Positions 1-10,181 of a stretch of DNA of 64,000 nucleotides are shown here, piece by piece. A program made the position numbers and the translations under genes. The DNA is from an uncultured Lachnospiraceae bacterium (GTDB lineage Bacteria > Bacillota > Clostridia > Lachnospirales > Lachnospiraceae): contig CAJUFQ010000017.1 of NCBI GenBank assembly GCA_910585625.1, forward strand, positions 7,816 through 71,815. Direction: 5' to 3'. Below the pieces are notes generated by a model. That model saw only the letters and a program-made list of their open reading frames with translations, did no database searches and was not told where the DNA came from. The number at the start of each line of letters is the position of its first letter. The stretch's first letter is position 1.

Positions 1-810
1 CCAAAGGATTTTATTGTGGTCATAATCATAAATACAAAAACCGGATCCCCTGATATGAACGCCTCTTTCAGATGAGCAAATGATTGGATTCTGACAAAGG
101 TTATCATGCGCTTCGGGGAACGGATATATAAGATAAAAACAACCATTCCAAGTAAAAATCCAGCCACCGTAGACAGGGCGGCGCCCGCAATACCAATATT
201 AGTGAATTTTAATAATATGTAATCAAGAATCAGATTGATAACATTAGAAATAATCAGGTAGACAGACGCAAGTCCAGGATGGTTTTCCACACCCAAAAAA
301 CTGGACATAAGAAGCCCGACGCCAATAACCGGAGCGCCAAGCATCCCTACAAAAAGATAATGGCCTGCAGGAATATTCAGAACTCCACCCTTTGCCAGAA
401 TCTGCAATGGGCATTGCCAAAAAAAGCTCCTCTACAGCAATGATAAGTCCCACGGCAATGGTTACCAGCAGCGTGAGCGAGAACAGCTGGGACGCTCCCT
501 CTTTATTCCGCCTGCCAAGCAAAATACCTGCTGCAATAGATCCTCCCATACCAAGACAATAGCCGGTTACCTATATTAAAGTTTCCATAGGAAGAACAAG
601 AGTTATTGCTGACATTGCCTCTGTCCCCAAAAAGTTCCCCACAAATACTGTATCAACGATGTTCCCCAACTGCAAAGCCAGCGACATCATAATTCCCGGT
701 AAAAGATACTTCCAAATTTTATTCTCTATAAGTCTTTCATTCCTCTGGTGCATCTGCTCCATCTCAATATCCTCGTACCATACTTTTGCCTGCACAAATA
801 TATTTGTCAT
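1..810 (-). pseudogene. MATE family efflux transporter, broken and cut by the window edge
   Basis: This is the N-terminal part of a MATE multidrug/cation antiporter of the inner membrane. Its ATG at 810 overlaps the stop of the upstream acyltransferase as ATGA, which suggests translational coupling; another start with a GAGGA site lies at 762. The opening helix (NIVDTVFVGNFLG) is typical of the family. The reading frame hits an in-frame TAG at 571-573, where a glutamine codon is likely, then resumes (GYCLGMGGSIAAGILLGRRN). It shifts frame near the CCC run at about 409-411, after which membrane-type sequence continues to the left edge. One stop and one frameshift make a functional product unlikely unless they are sequencing errors. 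Confidence 0.8.
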
Positions 811-1925
811 GCTGCGGCCTTTGCCTGCAGCATATTGTATCCTCTTACTATAATCTCTGTCACCAGGATCGAAAGCAATGCAAGAAGCCAGCATTGATAA
901 CTTTGAAAGCTCTCATAACCATTGATTCCAAGAGCAATAAAATATACAAGTATATGCATCGCATAATATTTTGATATATGTTCGCTATAATACAGAATCT
1001 GCCTTGCAACAGGATTCTTTGGCTCACCCAGTTTGCCATCCTTTCTGCCAATTCTTTCAATAAAGAAAAATACTATGGCAAAAATAAATATGTGCGCCAT
1101 GCTTGCCACCACGTGCCAAGGGTTCGGCTGTGGATACGCGTCACTTAACGCTACATACATTTGGGATATATCCGAACCATATTTTCTGAATATCAGTACC
1201 CACCATACAATAATGACCACGATGCCGGGAACTGCCAGCATACCGTAAAATTTGATTTTATCCTTCACATGCCTCAGGATTTTGCCAAAGGCAACTCCAA
1301 ACATCGCATAGGACAGAAAATAGAGCGGCGTAAAGGAAACAAACTCTGCCTCTCCAATCAATAGTTTCATAATATACCCAAGCACTGGCACATCTACAGG
1401 TTTTCCATAAAGGAATGGCGCAATGATACTCACGGCCGCACCGATTATCACGTACCCTGCAATGTTCATATTCAGCTTCTTTAGCAATGCCAATACAAAA
1501 TAAATAATTCCGGTAATAAAAAAGATATTGATGTATTGAATATATACCTCTGTCAAATATTTGAAATTATCCCTTCCGGTTTCCGTCAGGTTTCCAGAAA
1601 CGAAGGGGTAGGGGATTAGCAGAGCGATTACATAGACAAGGTTATTCAGATACTGATAAACCACCATGCGAACACCGCTCTTTGCCATTCCCACCGGCGT
1701 TGCATTCCTGCTATAAACAGTTCCAATTCCCATAACGAATATAAAAATAGCTGCGCCAGACATCGTTGCAAACATATAAATCCACCGGGTAATGGAATCT
1801 TCCGTGGACATGGTTGCCTGAAAGGCATGGATTAGGTAAATAAACAGCATAAAAATCCCTTTCAGGTAATCAAACTCCCTCTGTCTTTTGGTATTTGTCT
1901 CTTCCTGAGAAAATATAGCGTTCAT
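807..1925 (-). CDS. Integral membrane acyltransferase-family protein
   Basis: The product is a 372-residue polytopic membrane protein with about ten hydrophobic segments. Its N-terminus (FDYLKGIFMLFIYLIHAF) resembles acyltransferase-3 / DUF1624-type enzymes, which acylate extracellular sugars or glycans using a histidine in the first helix. The substrate cannot be told. I chose ATG 1925 over the longer start at 1949 because AGAGAGG lies seven bases upstream. A promoter is visible at 1961-1988. The stop codon overlaps the start of the broken MATE gene, so the two formed one operon. Assignment to the broad family is moderate; the exact subfamily is uncertain. Confidence 0.65.
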   Translation of the reverse strand: MNAIFSQEETNTKRQREFDYLKGIFMLFIYLIHAFQATMSTEDSITRWIYMFATMSGAAIFIFVMGIGTVYSRNATPVGMAKSGVRMVVYQYLNNLVYVIALLIPYPFVSGNLTETGRDNFKYLTEVYIQYINIFFITGIIYFVLALLKKLNMNIAGYVIIGAAVSIIAPFLYGKPVDVPVLGYIMKLLIGEAEFVSFTPLYFLSYAMFGVAFGKILRHVKDKIKFYGMLAVPGIVVIIVWWVLIFRKYGSDISQMYVALSDAYPQPNPWHVVASMAHIFIFAIVFFFIERIGRKDGKLGEPKNPVARQILYYSEHISKYYAMHILVYFIALGINGYESFQSYQCWLLALLSILVTEIIVRGYNMLQAKAAA

Positions 1926-1960
1926 TTTTTTATCCTCTCTAAAAATCACAATTTGAAAAA

Positions 1961-1988
1961 ATTATATCAAATGCTCAGAGGACAGCAA
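1961..1988 (-). promoter_or_regulatory. Sigma-A-type promoter of the acyltransferase operon
   Basis: On the minus strand a -35-like TTGCTG (1988-1983) and a perfect TATAAT (1966-1961) are separated by 16 bases. They lie about 36 bases upstream of the chosen start. Confidence 0.5.
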
Positions 1989-2221
1989 CCCATTTGGGAT
2001 AAACGGCGCTTTTTTAGGGAATAAATAGCACTTTTTTATGTGAAAACTGCCGAACCGACGGTATATTTCAGTTTGCGGAATGGCGTCTCGATTCCCTCGC
2101 TTTGTCTTCGTGTGAAATAAATGGAACAAAGTGGGCAAGCCCATCCTACGTCAAGATGACTATTTATTTTGCATTTTCCGTAGGGCTAAATCAGCCGAAA
2201 ACCCCAATATTTACTGGGTTT

Positions 2222-2644
2222 TTACTGACTTGACAATATAATAACACGCTCCCCGGAATCCAAAACCGCCACAATCACCCCTTTTCCCGTCAGGTTATAC
2301 GCTGCGCTCTGCAGCGGCGTGATGCAAGAACTTTGCTTCCCTTCCCGCACCGCAAAATACAGCCGCTTTGGCTTCTCTACATATTCGACTTCCACCGCGT
2401 CTGCCACTTCCTGCATGGCAGATTCCGGCACATTCAAAATAGCATACTCATTGCTCAGCTCATCCACGCGTATCTGCGGGTTTTCCCGGGAAAGCCGCAT
2501 GATATCGCCGGAATATTTGACTATCAGCTCCCAACGTTTCTCTTCCGGCTCATAGCCTACGCCAAGGTTCAGCGACTTCTCCCGTTCACGCTCTGTAGCG
2601 TCCAAGGCCAGGTTCAAAAGGTTCTCAAATTTCTCGCTTTCCAT
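2222..2644 (-). pseudogene. N-terminal fragment of an S8 (subtilisin-like) serine peptidase
   Basis: The 140 codons match the start of a Lachnospiraceae-type S8 peptidase: an inhibitor-like propeptide region (residues 1-110) followed by GVIVAVLDSG, the strand that carries the catalytic aspartate. The protein then stops after nine unrelated residues. The catalytic histidine and serine regions, several hundred residues in intact relatives, are missing, and no continuation is seen downstream. A GGCGGAG ribosome site precedes the ATG. It therefore appears to be a deletion remnant without protease activity; expression as a free propeptide cannot be excluded. Confidence 0.75.
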
Positions 2645-2698
2645 ATTTCTCCGCCCCCTATGCCATGATAACAGAATTTAAATTCTCATTAAATCCCA

Positions 2699-2741
2699 AC
2701 AGTCCGGCCCTTGCCTGTCACTCAGGCAAGGGCCGGACTGT
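2699..2741 (-). terminator. Strong perfect hairpin between kinase and peptidase fragment
   Basis: A perfect 19-bp stem (2699-2717 with 2723-2741) closes a 5-base loop. It lies downstream of the hybrid kinase on the same strand. The T-run on either side is poor, so it may act as a terminator or an mRNA-stabilising hairpin. Confidence 0.55.
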
Positions 2742-2788
2742 TACATAATACCGTATATAAACTATTGATATGCCGAAATCAGGAAAAA

Positions 2789-2857
2789 TTACCTGACCAC
2801 GATTGTCATTTTCCGTTTGACGCCGTTAAATGTCTTGGCTGTAATAGCTGTCTTTTT
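2789..2857 (-). pseudogene. Remnant of the C-terminus of a Big (bacterial Ig-like) domain protein
   Basis: In the frame one base off the kinase, 22 codons ending at TAA 2789-2791 read KKTAITAKTFNGVKRKMTIVVR. This is the typical last beta-strands of a bacterial Ig-like (Big_2) domain in secreted proteins. It begins exactly where the hybrid kinase stops, with no gene around it. I infer a deletion scar that removed the rest of a secreted protein; chance similarity is possible because the piece is short. Confidence 0.4.
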
Positions 2858-5555
2858 ACGCCAGCTCACACTCCCAGCTCTTTAAAATCTCCTCGCATCG
2901 GTCGACGTCCACTTCTTCCACCGCCTCTTTCAGCTGCGTAAATAATTCGTGCTGCCGGCCTTCGTAATGATAGCGGTTCATGTCCTGGATGACTTCTTCC
3001 ATCTGATCCATATCCAAATCCTCCACTGCCGAAGCCATCTTAACAAAGCACTCCTTGAGCTTTTCCTTGGAAATCGCTTTCTTGTGCGCCTCATCCTCCT
3101 CTTCCTCCGCACAGAAAGGTTCCAGCACCGGCAAGTACGCAAGATACTGCTGAAGCATTTTCTCCGTCCCCTCATAAATGGCTTCTGAATCCCTGGCATT
3201 CCCCGCCTTCTCCATGAAGGCCGCCCTCTCCGAGAGGGAAGTTGCCCCAATCTGCTTGGAGGAACTCTTCAACGCATGGACTTCAATCGTATACCCTGCC
3301 CAGTCCTTCTGCGCAACCATGTCCCGAATCGCCTGCGCCTTTTTTTCTATACTGCGGTAATATACTTTCAGCGTCTTCCAGAACAAGTCTTCATTGACCA
3401 GGAAACTCATCGCCAGCTTGATATCAAGATCCCCCACAACAAGGGGCTCCGTGCGCTCAGGCTTACTGCTCATATCCGCCGCATTGTACACCAGAGTGAC
3501 TTTCTGAATCTTCTCCACAGGAAGCCACTGCCTCACTTTATCCACCAGGATGCGGATTTCTATCGGCTTGGCCACAAAATCATTCATGCCTTCCCGGCAG
3601 AACATCTCTTTCGTGCCCTCCACGGCATTGGCAGTCAGGGCGATAATCGGTACGTCATTATACTCGGAATGAAAACGCCGGATAATATGCGTCGTCTCCA
3701 CCCCGTCCAGTTCCGGCATCATATGATCCATGAACACGATATCGTAATGGAAATCCGCAATCTTAGCGATTGCCGCCTGTCCGCTGGTAACAGTATCCAC
3801 ATGCATTTTCAACGGCTCAAGAAGCCCTTCCGCCACAGTCAGGTTGACGGCATTGTCATCGACAATCAGTATATGGGCGTCAGGGGCGATGAAGTCAAAC
3901 TCCTTCTCCCCCTCGTCATCCTCAAAATGCTGAGGCTTGCCATTCAGTATCAGCGCAATGCTCAAAGCAAACAACGGTTTCTTGACTACCAGCAGATTGG
4001 GGATATTGTATTCCACGTGGTCGTAAAAACCAATCAGCAGTACCGCCGTAATCTGCGGATGGCTCCTGACGTATCCCTCCACCAATTCCGAGAACATCGG
4101 GTATTCGATGAAAAGGAAATTATTCTTGTCCTTGGGAAGATGGTCAAACTCCTTGGCAGAAAGGAGCCTGACGCATTCCACGCCAAGCCGCTCGGCGTCC
4201 CGGCAGAACTGTTCCCAGACATAGGGATTGGACATCAGGCCTGCCAGCAGGACACCGCCTGGCTCAGATACCTCTATGCTGGGGGAATCATCAACAATCT
4301 TCTGCGGGAGTGAAAAAGAAAACCGGCTTCCCCGCCCGTACTCGCTCTCCACCCAGATGTTCCCATCCATCAGTGTCAGCAGCCTTTTGGCAATGGCAAG
4401 CCCCAGCCCCGTGCCCTCAATATTGCGGTTCCGCTTGCTGTCGACCTGCTGGAAGGACTGGAACAGCTTGCCGATATCCTCTTTCTTCACGCCAATTCCG
4501 GTATCTTCCACCCAGACAGACAGCTCCGCCTCGTCCTTATCTGTCCTTGCGTAATCCACCTTTAAGACGATTCTGCCTTGTGAGGTAAATTTTGCCGCAT
4601 TGTTCGTAAGGTTCAAAAGAATCTGCTTAATCCTCAAGTTATCTCCCAGGAGCTTCCTCGGCAAATCCGGCACAATATCCACAATCAGTTCCACGTCTTT
4701 TTCTTTCAGCCTCGCCATCACAATATTGGCAACATCATAAATCATGGACATCAGCTCGTATTCCACTTCGAAGATATCCATTTTCCCAGATTCTATTTTA
4801 GAGAAATCCAAAATATCGTTGATGATGGTCAGCAGCGATTTGCCGGCATCCTTAATCTGGTTAATATAGTTTTTCGCCGCCGTGGGCAATTCCTCCCGCA
4901 GCGCCATCTCCGCCATGCCAATCACCGCGTTCATGGGCGTGCGGATTTCATGGCTCATGTTGGCAAGGAAATCAGACTTCATATGGGACGAACGTTCCAG
5001 TTCTATATTGGCCCGGTACACAAGATACTTATGGTACGCCATCTCAGACAGGACGTCTGCAATCGTATGCAGAAACTTGGCGGCATTGTCTATCTTCTCC
5101 TGCTCAATGACATTTACCCTGCCCGCTGCCTGCACGTACTCCTCTTCGTCCACGCCAATCTCCGCCGCTATTTTCTTTATCTGCGCAAAATCGGGCGGCT
5201 CCGTCAGCACCTGACCGCCAATGAAGCATCCTACCATCTTATCTTCCGCCATAATCGGGGCGGCAAAATCCATCAGCCCCGCATGGCAGAAATAAATGAC
5301 AGACTCCCCGCGCTCCAGCGCCAGCTCCGCTCCCTGGCTGTCGCATTTCTGGCAGCGTGCGCAGCCCACTTTGGAACCCCTGGTATACTTCATGCAGAAA
5401 TCCGAGAAATTGCTGCCCACCGTGACCTCCGTACCGTCTGCCTCTGTGGTAAGCGCCGCCATCCCGCTCATGTTAGCAAAACTCTCTTGTATCTTCTGCA
5501 AAATCTTGCGGTCAATCAAATCTGTCAGTTTCAGTTCCTCATAATTTATATCCAT
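2856..5555 (-). CDS. PocR-domain hybrid sensor histidine kinase with receiver and HPt domains
   Basis: This 899-residue cytoplasmic kinase starts at ATG 5555, behind GGGGG at nine bases. Residues about 10-170 form a PocR sensory domain with several cysteines (GCARCQKCD). HisKA follows with H202 in FLANMSHEIRTP, then HATPase (NLTNNAAKF, DTGIG, GTGLGLAI). A degenerate receiver-like stretch comes next, then a true receiver with phosphoacceptor D610 (FMDHMMPELDG), and an HPt domain with H760 (EVHALKSSSKQIG). It has no membrane segments, so it should sense an intracellular signal. PocR domains are thought to bind small hydrocarbon derivatives; the ligand here is unknown. The response-regulator gene lies 74 bases upstream and is probably co-transcribed. 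Confidence 0.88.
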   Translation of the reverse strand: MDINYEELKLTDLIDRKILQKIQESFANMSGMAALTTEADGTEVTVGSNFSDFCMKYTRGSKVGCARCQKCDSQGAELALERGESVIYFCHAGLMDFAAPIMAEDKMVGCFIGGQVLTEPPDFAQIKKIAAEIGVDEEEYVQAAGRVNVIEQEKIDNAAKFLHTIADVLSEMAYHKYLVYRANIELERSSHMKSDFLANMSHEIRTPMNAVIGMAEMALREELPTAAKNYINQIKDAGKSLLTIINDILDFSKIESGKMDIFEVEYELMSMIYDVANIVMARLKEKDVELIVDIVPDLPRKLLGDNLRIKQILLNLTNNAAKFTSQGRIVLKVDYARTDKDEAELSVWVEDTGIGVKKEDIGKLFQSFQQVDSKRNRNIEGTGLGLAIAKRLLTLMDGNIWVESEYGRGSRFSFSLPQKIVDDSPSIEVSEPGGVLLAGLMSNPYVWEQFCRDAERLGVECVRLLSAKEFDHLPKDKNNFLFIEYPMFSELVEGYVRSHPQITAVLLIGFYDHVEYNIPNLLVVKKPLFALSIALILNGKPQHFEDDEGEKEFDFIAPDAHILIVDDNAVNLTVAEGLLEPLKMHVDTVTSGQAAIAKIADFHYDIVFMDHMMPELDGVETTHIIRRFHSEYNDVPIIALTANAVEGTKEMFCREGMNDFVAKPIEIRILVDKVRQWLPVEKIQKVTLVYNAADMSSKPERTEPLVVGDLDIKLAMSFLVNEDLFWKTLKVYYRSIEKKAQAIRDMVAQKDWAGYTIEVHALKSSSKQIGATSLSERAAFMEKAGNARDSEAIYEGTEKMLQQYLAYLPVLEPFCAEEEEDEAHKKAISKEKLKECFVKMASAVEDLDMDQMEEVIQDMNRYHYEGRQHELFTQLKEAVEEVDVDRCEEILKSWECELA

Positions 5556-5629
5556 AAATCCGTCCCCCTTCCCCACCACGATGCGGATTTATTGTACATG
5601 ATATAGCCAACTGTCTATTTTAGGCTGTG

Positions 5630-6478
5630 CTAACCGATATACTTTGCAATCTCTTCCATCAGCTTGTCATGGTCTACCGGTTTCAGCAGATAGCCCTGCG
5701 GCCGCATGACAAGCGCATTCTTGATTTTTTTGCGCTCCGTTACCCCTGTGAGGAAGATGACCGGTATATCCTTCGTCTCTTCCTTAGCGCGCAGTTTCTC
5801 CAGGACTTCCAGCCCACTCTCTTCCGGCATCAGATAGTCGAGCAAAATCAAGTCCGTCGTCCTCCGCTCCAGGAACTTCAGGGCCACCCTGCCGCTGACG
5901 GCAGTCGCCACGTCATAGTCCTCATGGAGATGCTCCTTGATGACTTTCAGCATCATTGGGTTATCATCAACCACCAGGACGTGCTTTTTGCGGGGCAGAG
6001 GTTCTATATCCTCCGCCCCGGCCCCCCCTGCATCCAAAACCGCTGCCTCCTGCTCAGGAAGCTCTGCCTGCCCGGGCAGGAAATCCTCTTCCTCCTCACG
6101 CCCTGTCTTATTCTTTTCCATGAAATCCAGGATCTTTTTCTTGATGGCCGTAGCGGACAGCGGCCTATGTAAGACAAGGCTCGCCACATTAACGGCAATC
6201 CGTTCAAACTCGTCGCATTCCTCTTTTGAGCCGAGGATGACGCAAGGTATTTTAGAACGCAGCAGCCTGGAGTTGATACTGAGCATCTGCACGATGCTGT
6301 CCCGCGCCTCATTATGGAGGCAGTACACAAAAACATGCGGCACAAAATAGTCGATATGCCCCACAATATCCTCATAACGCGTCGAAGTGCTGAGGATTAC
6401 AAAATCATCTGAAATCTGCTCAAAAAATGCTGTGATTGCAGAGTCGTTCTTCCCTGTCACCAGAACTTTATATCTCAT
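5630..6478 (-). CDS. Two-domain response regulator without DNA-binding output
   Basis: The 282-residue protein has a C-terminal receiver (about residues 164-282) with acidic pair D171/D172, phosphoacceptor D214 (LLDYLMPEESG) and the conserved KP at the end. The N-terminal 120 residues look like a degenerate receiver without the aspartates. An acidic linker (about 121-162) joins them. There is no HTH or enzymatic output domain, so it probably works as a phosphorelay partner or by protein-protein contact. It lies just upstream of the PocR hybrid kinase on the same strand, which supports a shared multistep relay. Confidence 0.8.
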   Translation of the reverse strand: MRYKVLVTGKNDSAITAFFEQISDDFVILSTSTRYEDIVGHIDYFVPHVFVYCLHNEARDSIVQMLSINSRLLRSKIPCVILGSKEECDEFERIAVNVASLVLHRPLSATAIKKKILDFMEKNKTGREEEEDFLPGQAELPEQEAAVLDAGGAGAEDIEPLPRKKHVLVVDDNPMMLKVIKEHLHEDYDVATAVSGRVALKFLERRTTDLILLDYLMPEESGLEVLEKLRAKEETKDIPVIFLTGVTERKKIKNALVMRPQGYLLKPVDHDKLMEEIAKYIG

Positions 6479-6556
6479 AACGCTTCTCCTTCGTTACTGT
6501 CTCTTCCGTCTACAGTAACCTCTTTCTTCAATCATTATTACCTCTCAATTATAGCA

Positions 6557-6585
6557 TTGATTTTTGCCCAAAGCAATGATATAAT
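6557..6585 (+). promoter_or_regulatory. Sigma-A promoter of the small membrane protein gene
   Basis: TTGATT (6557-6562) and a perfect TATAAT (6580-6585) are separated by 17 bases. They lie 58 bases before the GTG start at 6643. Confidence 0.65.
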
Positions 6586-6642
6586 GCGAATGGTAACTGA
6601 CGCTTGTAAGCGTGTGGCATAAGAAAGGGAGGAGGTTTTGTT

Positions 6643-7107
6643 GTGTTAAGACCATGGCATATTGTAATGATTGTCATTCTTGTTATTCTTGTGGCTGCAA
6701 TCGTGGCGCTTTACATACTGGGCAAGAAATCGCAGAAGAAAAAGGAAGAGCAGGAAGCGCAGATTGCCGCTGCTGCACAGACAGTTTCCATGCTGGTGAT
6801 TGACAAGAAACATTTAAAGCTAAAGGATGCAGGGCTTCCAGCCGCCATCCTGGAGCAGACGCCCAAGCTGCTGCGCCGCTCTAAAATGCCTATTGTAAAG
6901 GCAAAGGTTGGCCCCAAAATCATGACTTTCATCTGTGAGGAATCCATTTTTGATTCCATCCCCACCAAGAAGGAAGTTAAGGCCGTCGTCAGCGGCTTGT
7001 ACATCACGAAAGTCCGGGGGCTTCGCGGCAGTGTGGAAGCAGCTCCCAAAAAGACTGGATTCTGGCAGAAATTGAAAGATATCAAGAAACAGCAAAACAT
7101 GAAATAG
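6643..7107 (+). CDS. Small membrane-anchored protein of unknown function
   Basis: The 154-residue protein has one N-terminal transmembrane helix (about residues 7-26), then a lysine-rich coiled stretch, and a soluble basic C-terminal domain ending with KKTGFWQKLKDIKKQQNMK. I do not recognise a catalytic motif. The start is GTG at 6643, preceded by the strong site AAGGGAGGAGG. The gene is monocistronic, with its own promoter at 6557-6585 and a terminator at 7117. Similar short proteins occur in related Clostridia, but no role can be inferred from sequence. Confidence 0.7.
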   Translation: MLRPWHIVMIVILVILVAAIVALYILGKKSQKKKEEQEAQIAAAAQTVSMLVIDKKHLKLKDAGLPAAILEQTPKLLRRSKMPIVKAKVGPKIMTFICEESIFDSIPTKKEVKAVVSGLYITKVRGLRGSVEAAPKKTGFWQKLKDIKKQQNMK

Positions 7108-7116
7108 CACTGAAAC

Positions 7117-7156
7117 AGGCGCGGCAGAACGATATTTGTTCTGCCGCGCCTCTTCT
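7117..7156. terminator. Bidirectional terminator between convergent genes
   Basis: A 14-bp GC-rich stem (7117-7130 with 7138-7151) closes a 7-base loop and is followed by TCTTCT. It separates the converging small membrane protein gene and the giant Ig-like gene. Confidence 0.75.
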
Positions 7157-7166
7157 CTGCCCAAAG

Positions 7167-10100
7167 CTATTTCTGAATCTTTACTTTCTTGCCCTGGCCT
7201 TTTCCTTTGAATAATTTCTGGTACGCCTTTAACTTGCTGGAAGGAACTTTCACTTTCGCATTCGCCTTAATCCCTTTCAAGGCGTTCTTCCCGACGCTCT
7301 TTAACTTCGTGCCCTTGATGGTAATCTTGGCAAGCGCAGAGCATCCCTTGAACGCTTCCTTATCGATTGCGGTCACGTTCTTCCCGACTGTGGCGTCCTT
7401 CAGCTTCTTATAACCGCTAAATGCCTTGGCTGCTACCTTCGTGACTTTGAATGTATAGCCGCCAATCTTGACTGTATCCGGAATCTTCACCGAGGTAACC
7501 TTCTTATTCTTCGCGCCAATGACGGATACGGTTCCTGATTTTGCATGGGATTTCGTAACCTGGTAGGAAAGGTTTCCAACCTTATACTTCTTGCCTTTTG
7601 CCGGTACCGGCTTAACGGTTACCGGATTCGCGTCCACGATGCTGGCAACTTTGTAGCCATATCCAAGCGCCGTCCCAGGACTGGAATTCTTCATGATGAA
7701 GATTGCCGAATTGCCGGCAAGCGTCAGCACATTATCGGTCAGCCCTGACATGAAATGCGCATGGCCGTCCGCATCGACTACCGTCACCCAATCAGATTTT
7801 TTATCAAGCGTAATCTTAATATTCTTTGCCTTCGCCAACTTGTATGCCTTGACGTCGACGCGCTTGTCAAACGGATGGTTTGTCTGCGGCAGGACTGAGG
7901 TTGAATAAGTAATCTCCGGCAAGACCTTCAGCGTGTAATTGCTGTCCGAGAATTCCAATTCTCCGTCGCGGTAAACCTCGCAGATATATTTCAGCGGAAC
8001 ATATCCCTCCAAGCTGCTGCCCATCTTGATAGATGGCGCTTTGCCGCTGTATTTCGCCGTCTTGCAGTCTGTCCTCATCTGTGCCCCCGTGACTGCGTCC
8101 TGTGCATACCACTGATAGGTATAGGCAGCGTCCGTAGCTGCGTTTATGATGCCCATATTCATTGTGAAGCTGTCGCCCTGCAGCGCATACTCCCTGCTCT
8201 GTTCCCTGCTGAACATAGTTGCTACATTGTAATCATACGTGTAACTCTCTCCTGAGGTGGAAACGGTACAGCTGTAATTTCCCAAAGATTCTTTTAAAAT
8301 TTTTGAAATCTTATAGGAGCTTGCAGTGGCGTTGGGGATGATTTCTCCCGCCTTCTTCCACTGATAGCTGATTTTCTCTCCCTTATTTGCCTTGGCCTGC
8401 ACAAACATGGTAAGGGAACCGTCTGCTGCCTGCACCGGCGTTCCAACACTCGGCTCAACTACGAGACCTGTATTGATATATACCTGATACCTCAGGTACT
8501 TCTCAGGACTGTCGCTCTGTGCGTCTGTCACCCTGCAGACATAATAGCCGATGTCTTCCATCTGGATGTCTGTCAGTTTCAGTTCATTTGCCGTGGCATT
8601 ATAGATGACATTCCTGCTGTCTAAATCATCGTCTTCGTCATCTAATTTAAACCACTGATAGTATACCTCATAGCCCTCGCCAATCTTGGCATTTGCTTTC
8701 AGGGTCACGCTACCGCCGATAGTCGTCTGGTGGCCAACCGTATCCTCTTCGTATTTAGAACCGCTGTCTACTTCAAGTCCGGAGCCTACTTTTAAATCAA
8801 ATTCAGCGTACGCCGTATTTCCTTTTTCATCTTTGATGATACAGCGGTAGGTTCCTTCCATGGAAGGAAGCGCGTAAGGAATGCTGTAGGATGCTTCCAC
8901 TGCTCCTCCGATAGCTTTATAGTTATGGATTACTATATAGTCATCATCGTCGTAATCATAATCGTCATCTTCATGATTGCAGTATTCCCACTGATAAGAC
9001 AATTTCTGACCATTCAGTGATTTGGCGTCAACCTGGAAAGACGCCTGCTTACCGGTGATTACAGATACCGAAGGTACATAATCTGCAATTTCTATGCTGT
9101 CATCCTCCGACTCTCTCTCAACATATACGTTGTAGGAAGCGACCATCAGGTCCCCATCATAAATCCTGCAGGTATATCTGCCGAACTGGTTCTCGCCAAT
9201 CTTAGCGATTGTATAGGAATCGCTCGTCGCACCATAGATTTTCCCGTCATTTGATTCCAGATAATTCTCAGAGTCGAACTCCCACTGGTAAGTCAGCGGC
9301 CTGTTCGCCGGATTGACAACTTCCGCTTTGAGGATGATATCGTCTCCCACATGGCCTGTGACAAAGGCATCGCCCCCGGCTTTTACTTCTGAATATACAT
9401 TTGTTGTAAAATTCACACGCTTGGGAAGGTTCGTCTCCGAATATGTAACTTCACAGTAAATCATTCCAACATCTTTGGCTTCCAGGCTTGCAACTGTGTA
9501 TGTTGCACTCTGCGCACCCGGGATTTCTTCGCCGTCCGTACCATACCACTGATACTTGACGTCTGATTCCTTAATAGCTGTGCTTATGGTCTTATAACGC
9601 ACGCCGTAAGACACGCTGTCTCCAAGCTGCTTATACTGTGTGCTTGGCGTAGTCCTCTCTAAGAGAATCTCATTTGCAGCGTTCTCGATGTGGAAATAAC
9701 GCGGGACTTCCACATAAGCCCCATCCGCCTGGTACCTTGCAACACATCGGTAAGTACCAAAATCATCCTCGGTGGAAAGTGCAGCCGTATACTTCGCTGT
9801 CTCCACATTCAGGATTTGCCAATCTGCATCCTCAACGATTTCCTGATTACCCCAATACATCGGCTCATAATTCATAATGTATTTCTCTGTACGGTACCAG
9901 GTGTACGCAACCGTCACGGAAGCCGGGATATCTGCTTTTACTTCCAGTTCTGCAGACTCCCCGATGGATTTCTTATAATAGGAATTTCGCGGCGTATGGA
10001 ACACCGGTTCTGACTGCCCGTCAGGTTTCAGCAGGAACCTTGCATATCTTTTAGCCCCGGAAATATCAGATACCTGGACGCGGTACTCTCCGAAATCTTC

Positions 10101-10181
10101 TTGCTTTAAGCCGCTCTTGGTGTATGACTTTGCAGTCGCGCCTGCGATATTCTCGTATTCCCCTGCTGCATTCTTTTTCTG
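7167..10181 (-). pseudogene. C-terminal part of giant Ig-like/LRR secreted protein, downstream of an in-frame stop
   Basis: This reading frame continues directly, in the same frame, from the upstream 10182-12494 ORF after a TGA at 10182-10184. A possible GTG re-start lies at 10004. It encodes a chain of Ig-like domains, each with YQW or YRW and YxC motifs, then a BspA-type LRR_5 region (KAFSGYKKLKDATVGKNVTAIDK and similar) and a lysine-rich tail. Acid-rich loops (DYDDDD) suggest metal binding. The mutated codon falls in the conserved YQW motif of one Ig domain, so the original residue was almost surely tryptophan (TGG). Without readthrough this part has no signal peptide and would not be exported. 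Confidence 0.75.

Noticed and set aside
3276..4313. 345-codon ORF on the plus strand
   Set aside because: It is antisense to the HisKA/receiver part of the hybrid kinase, has no ribosome site and no recognisable domain; the minus-strand frame is clearly coding.
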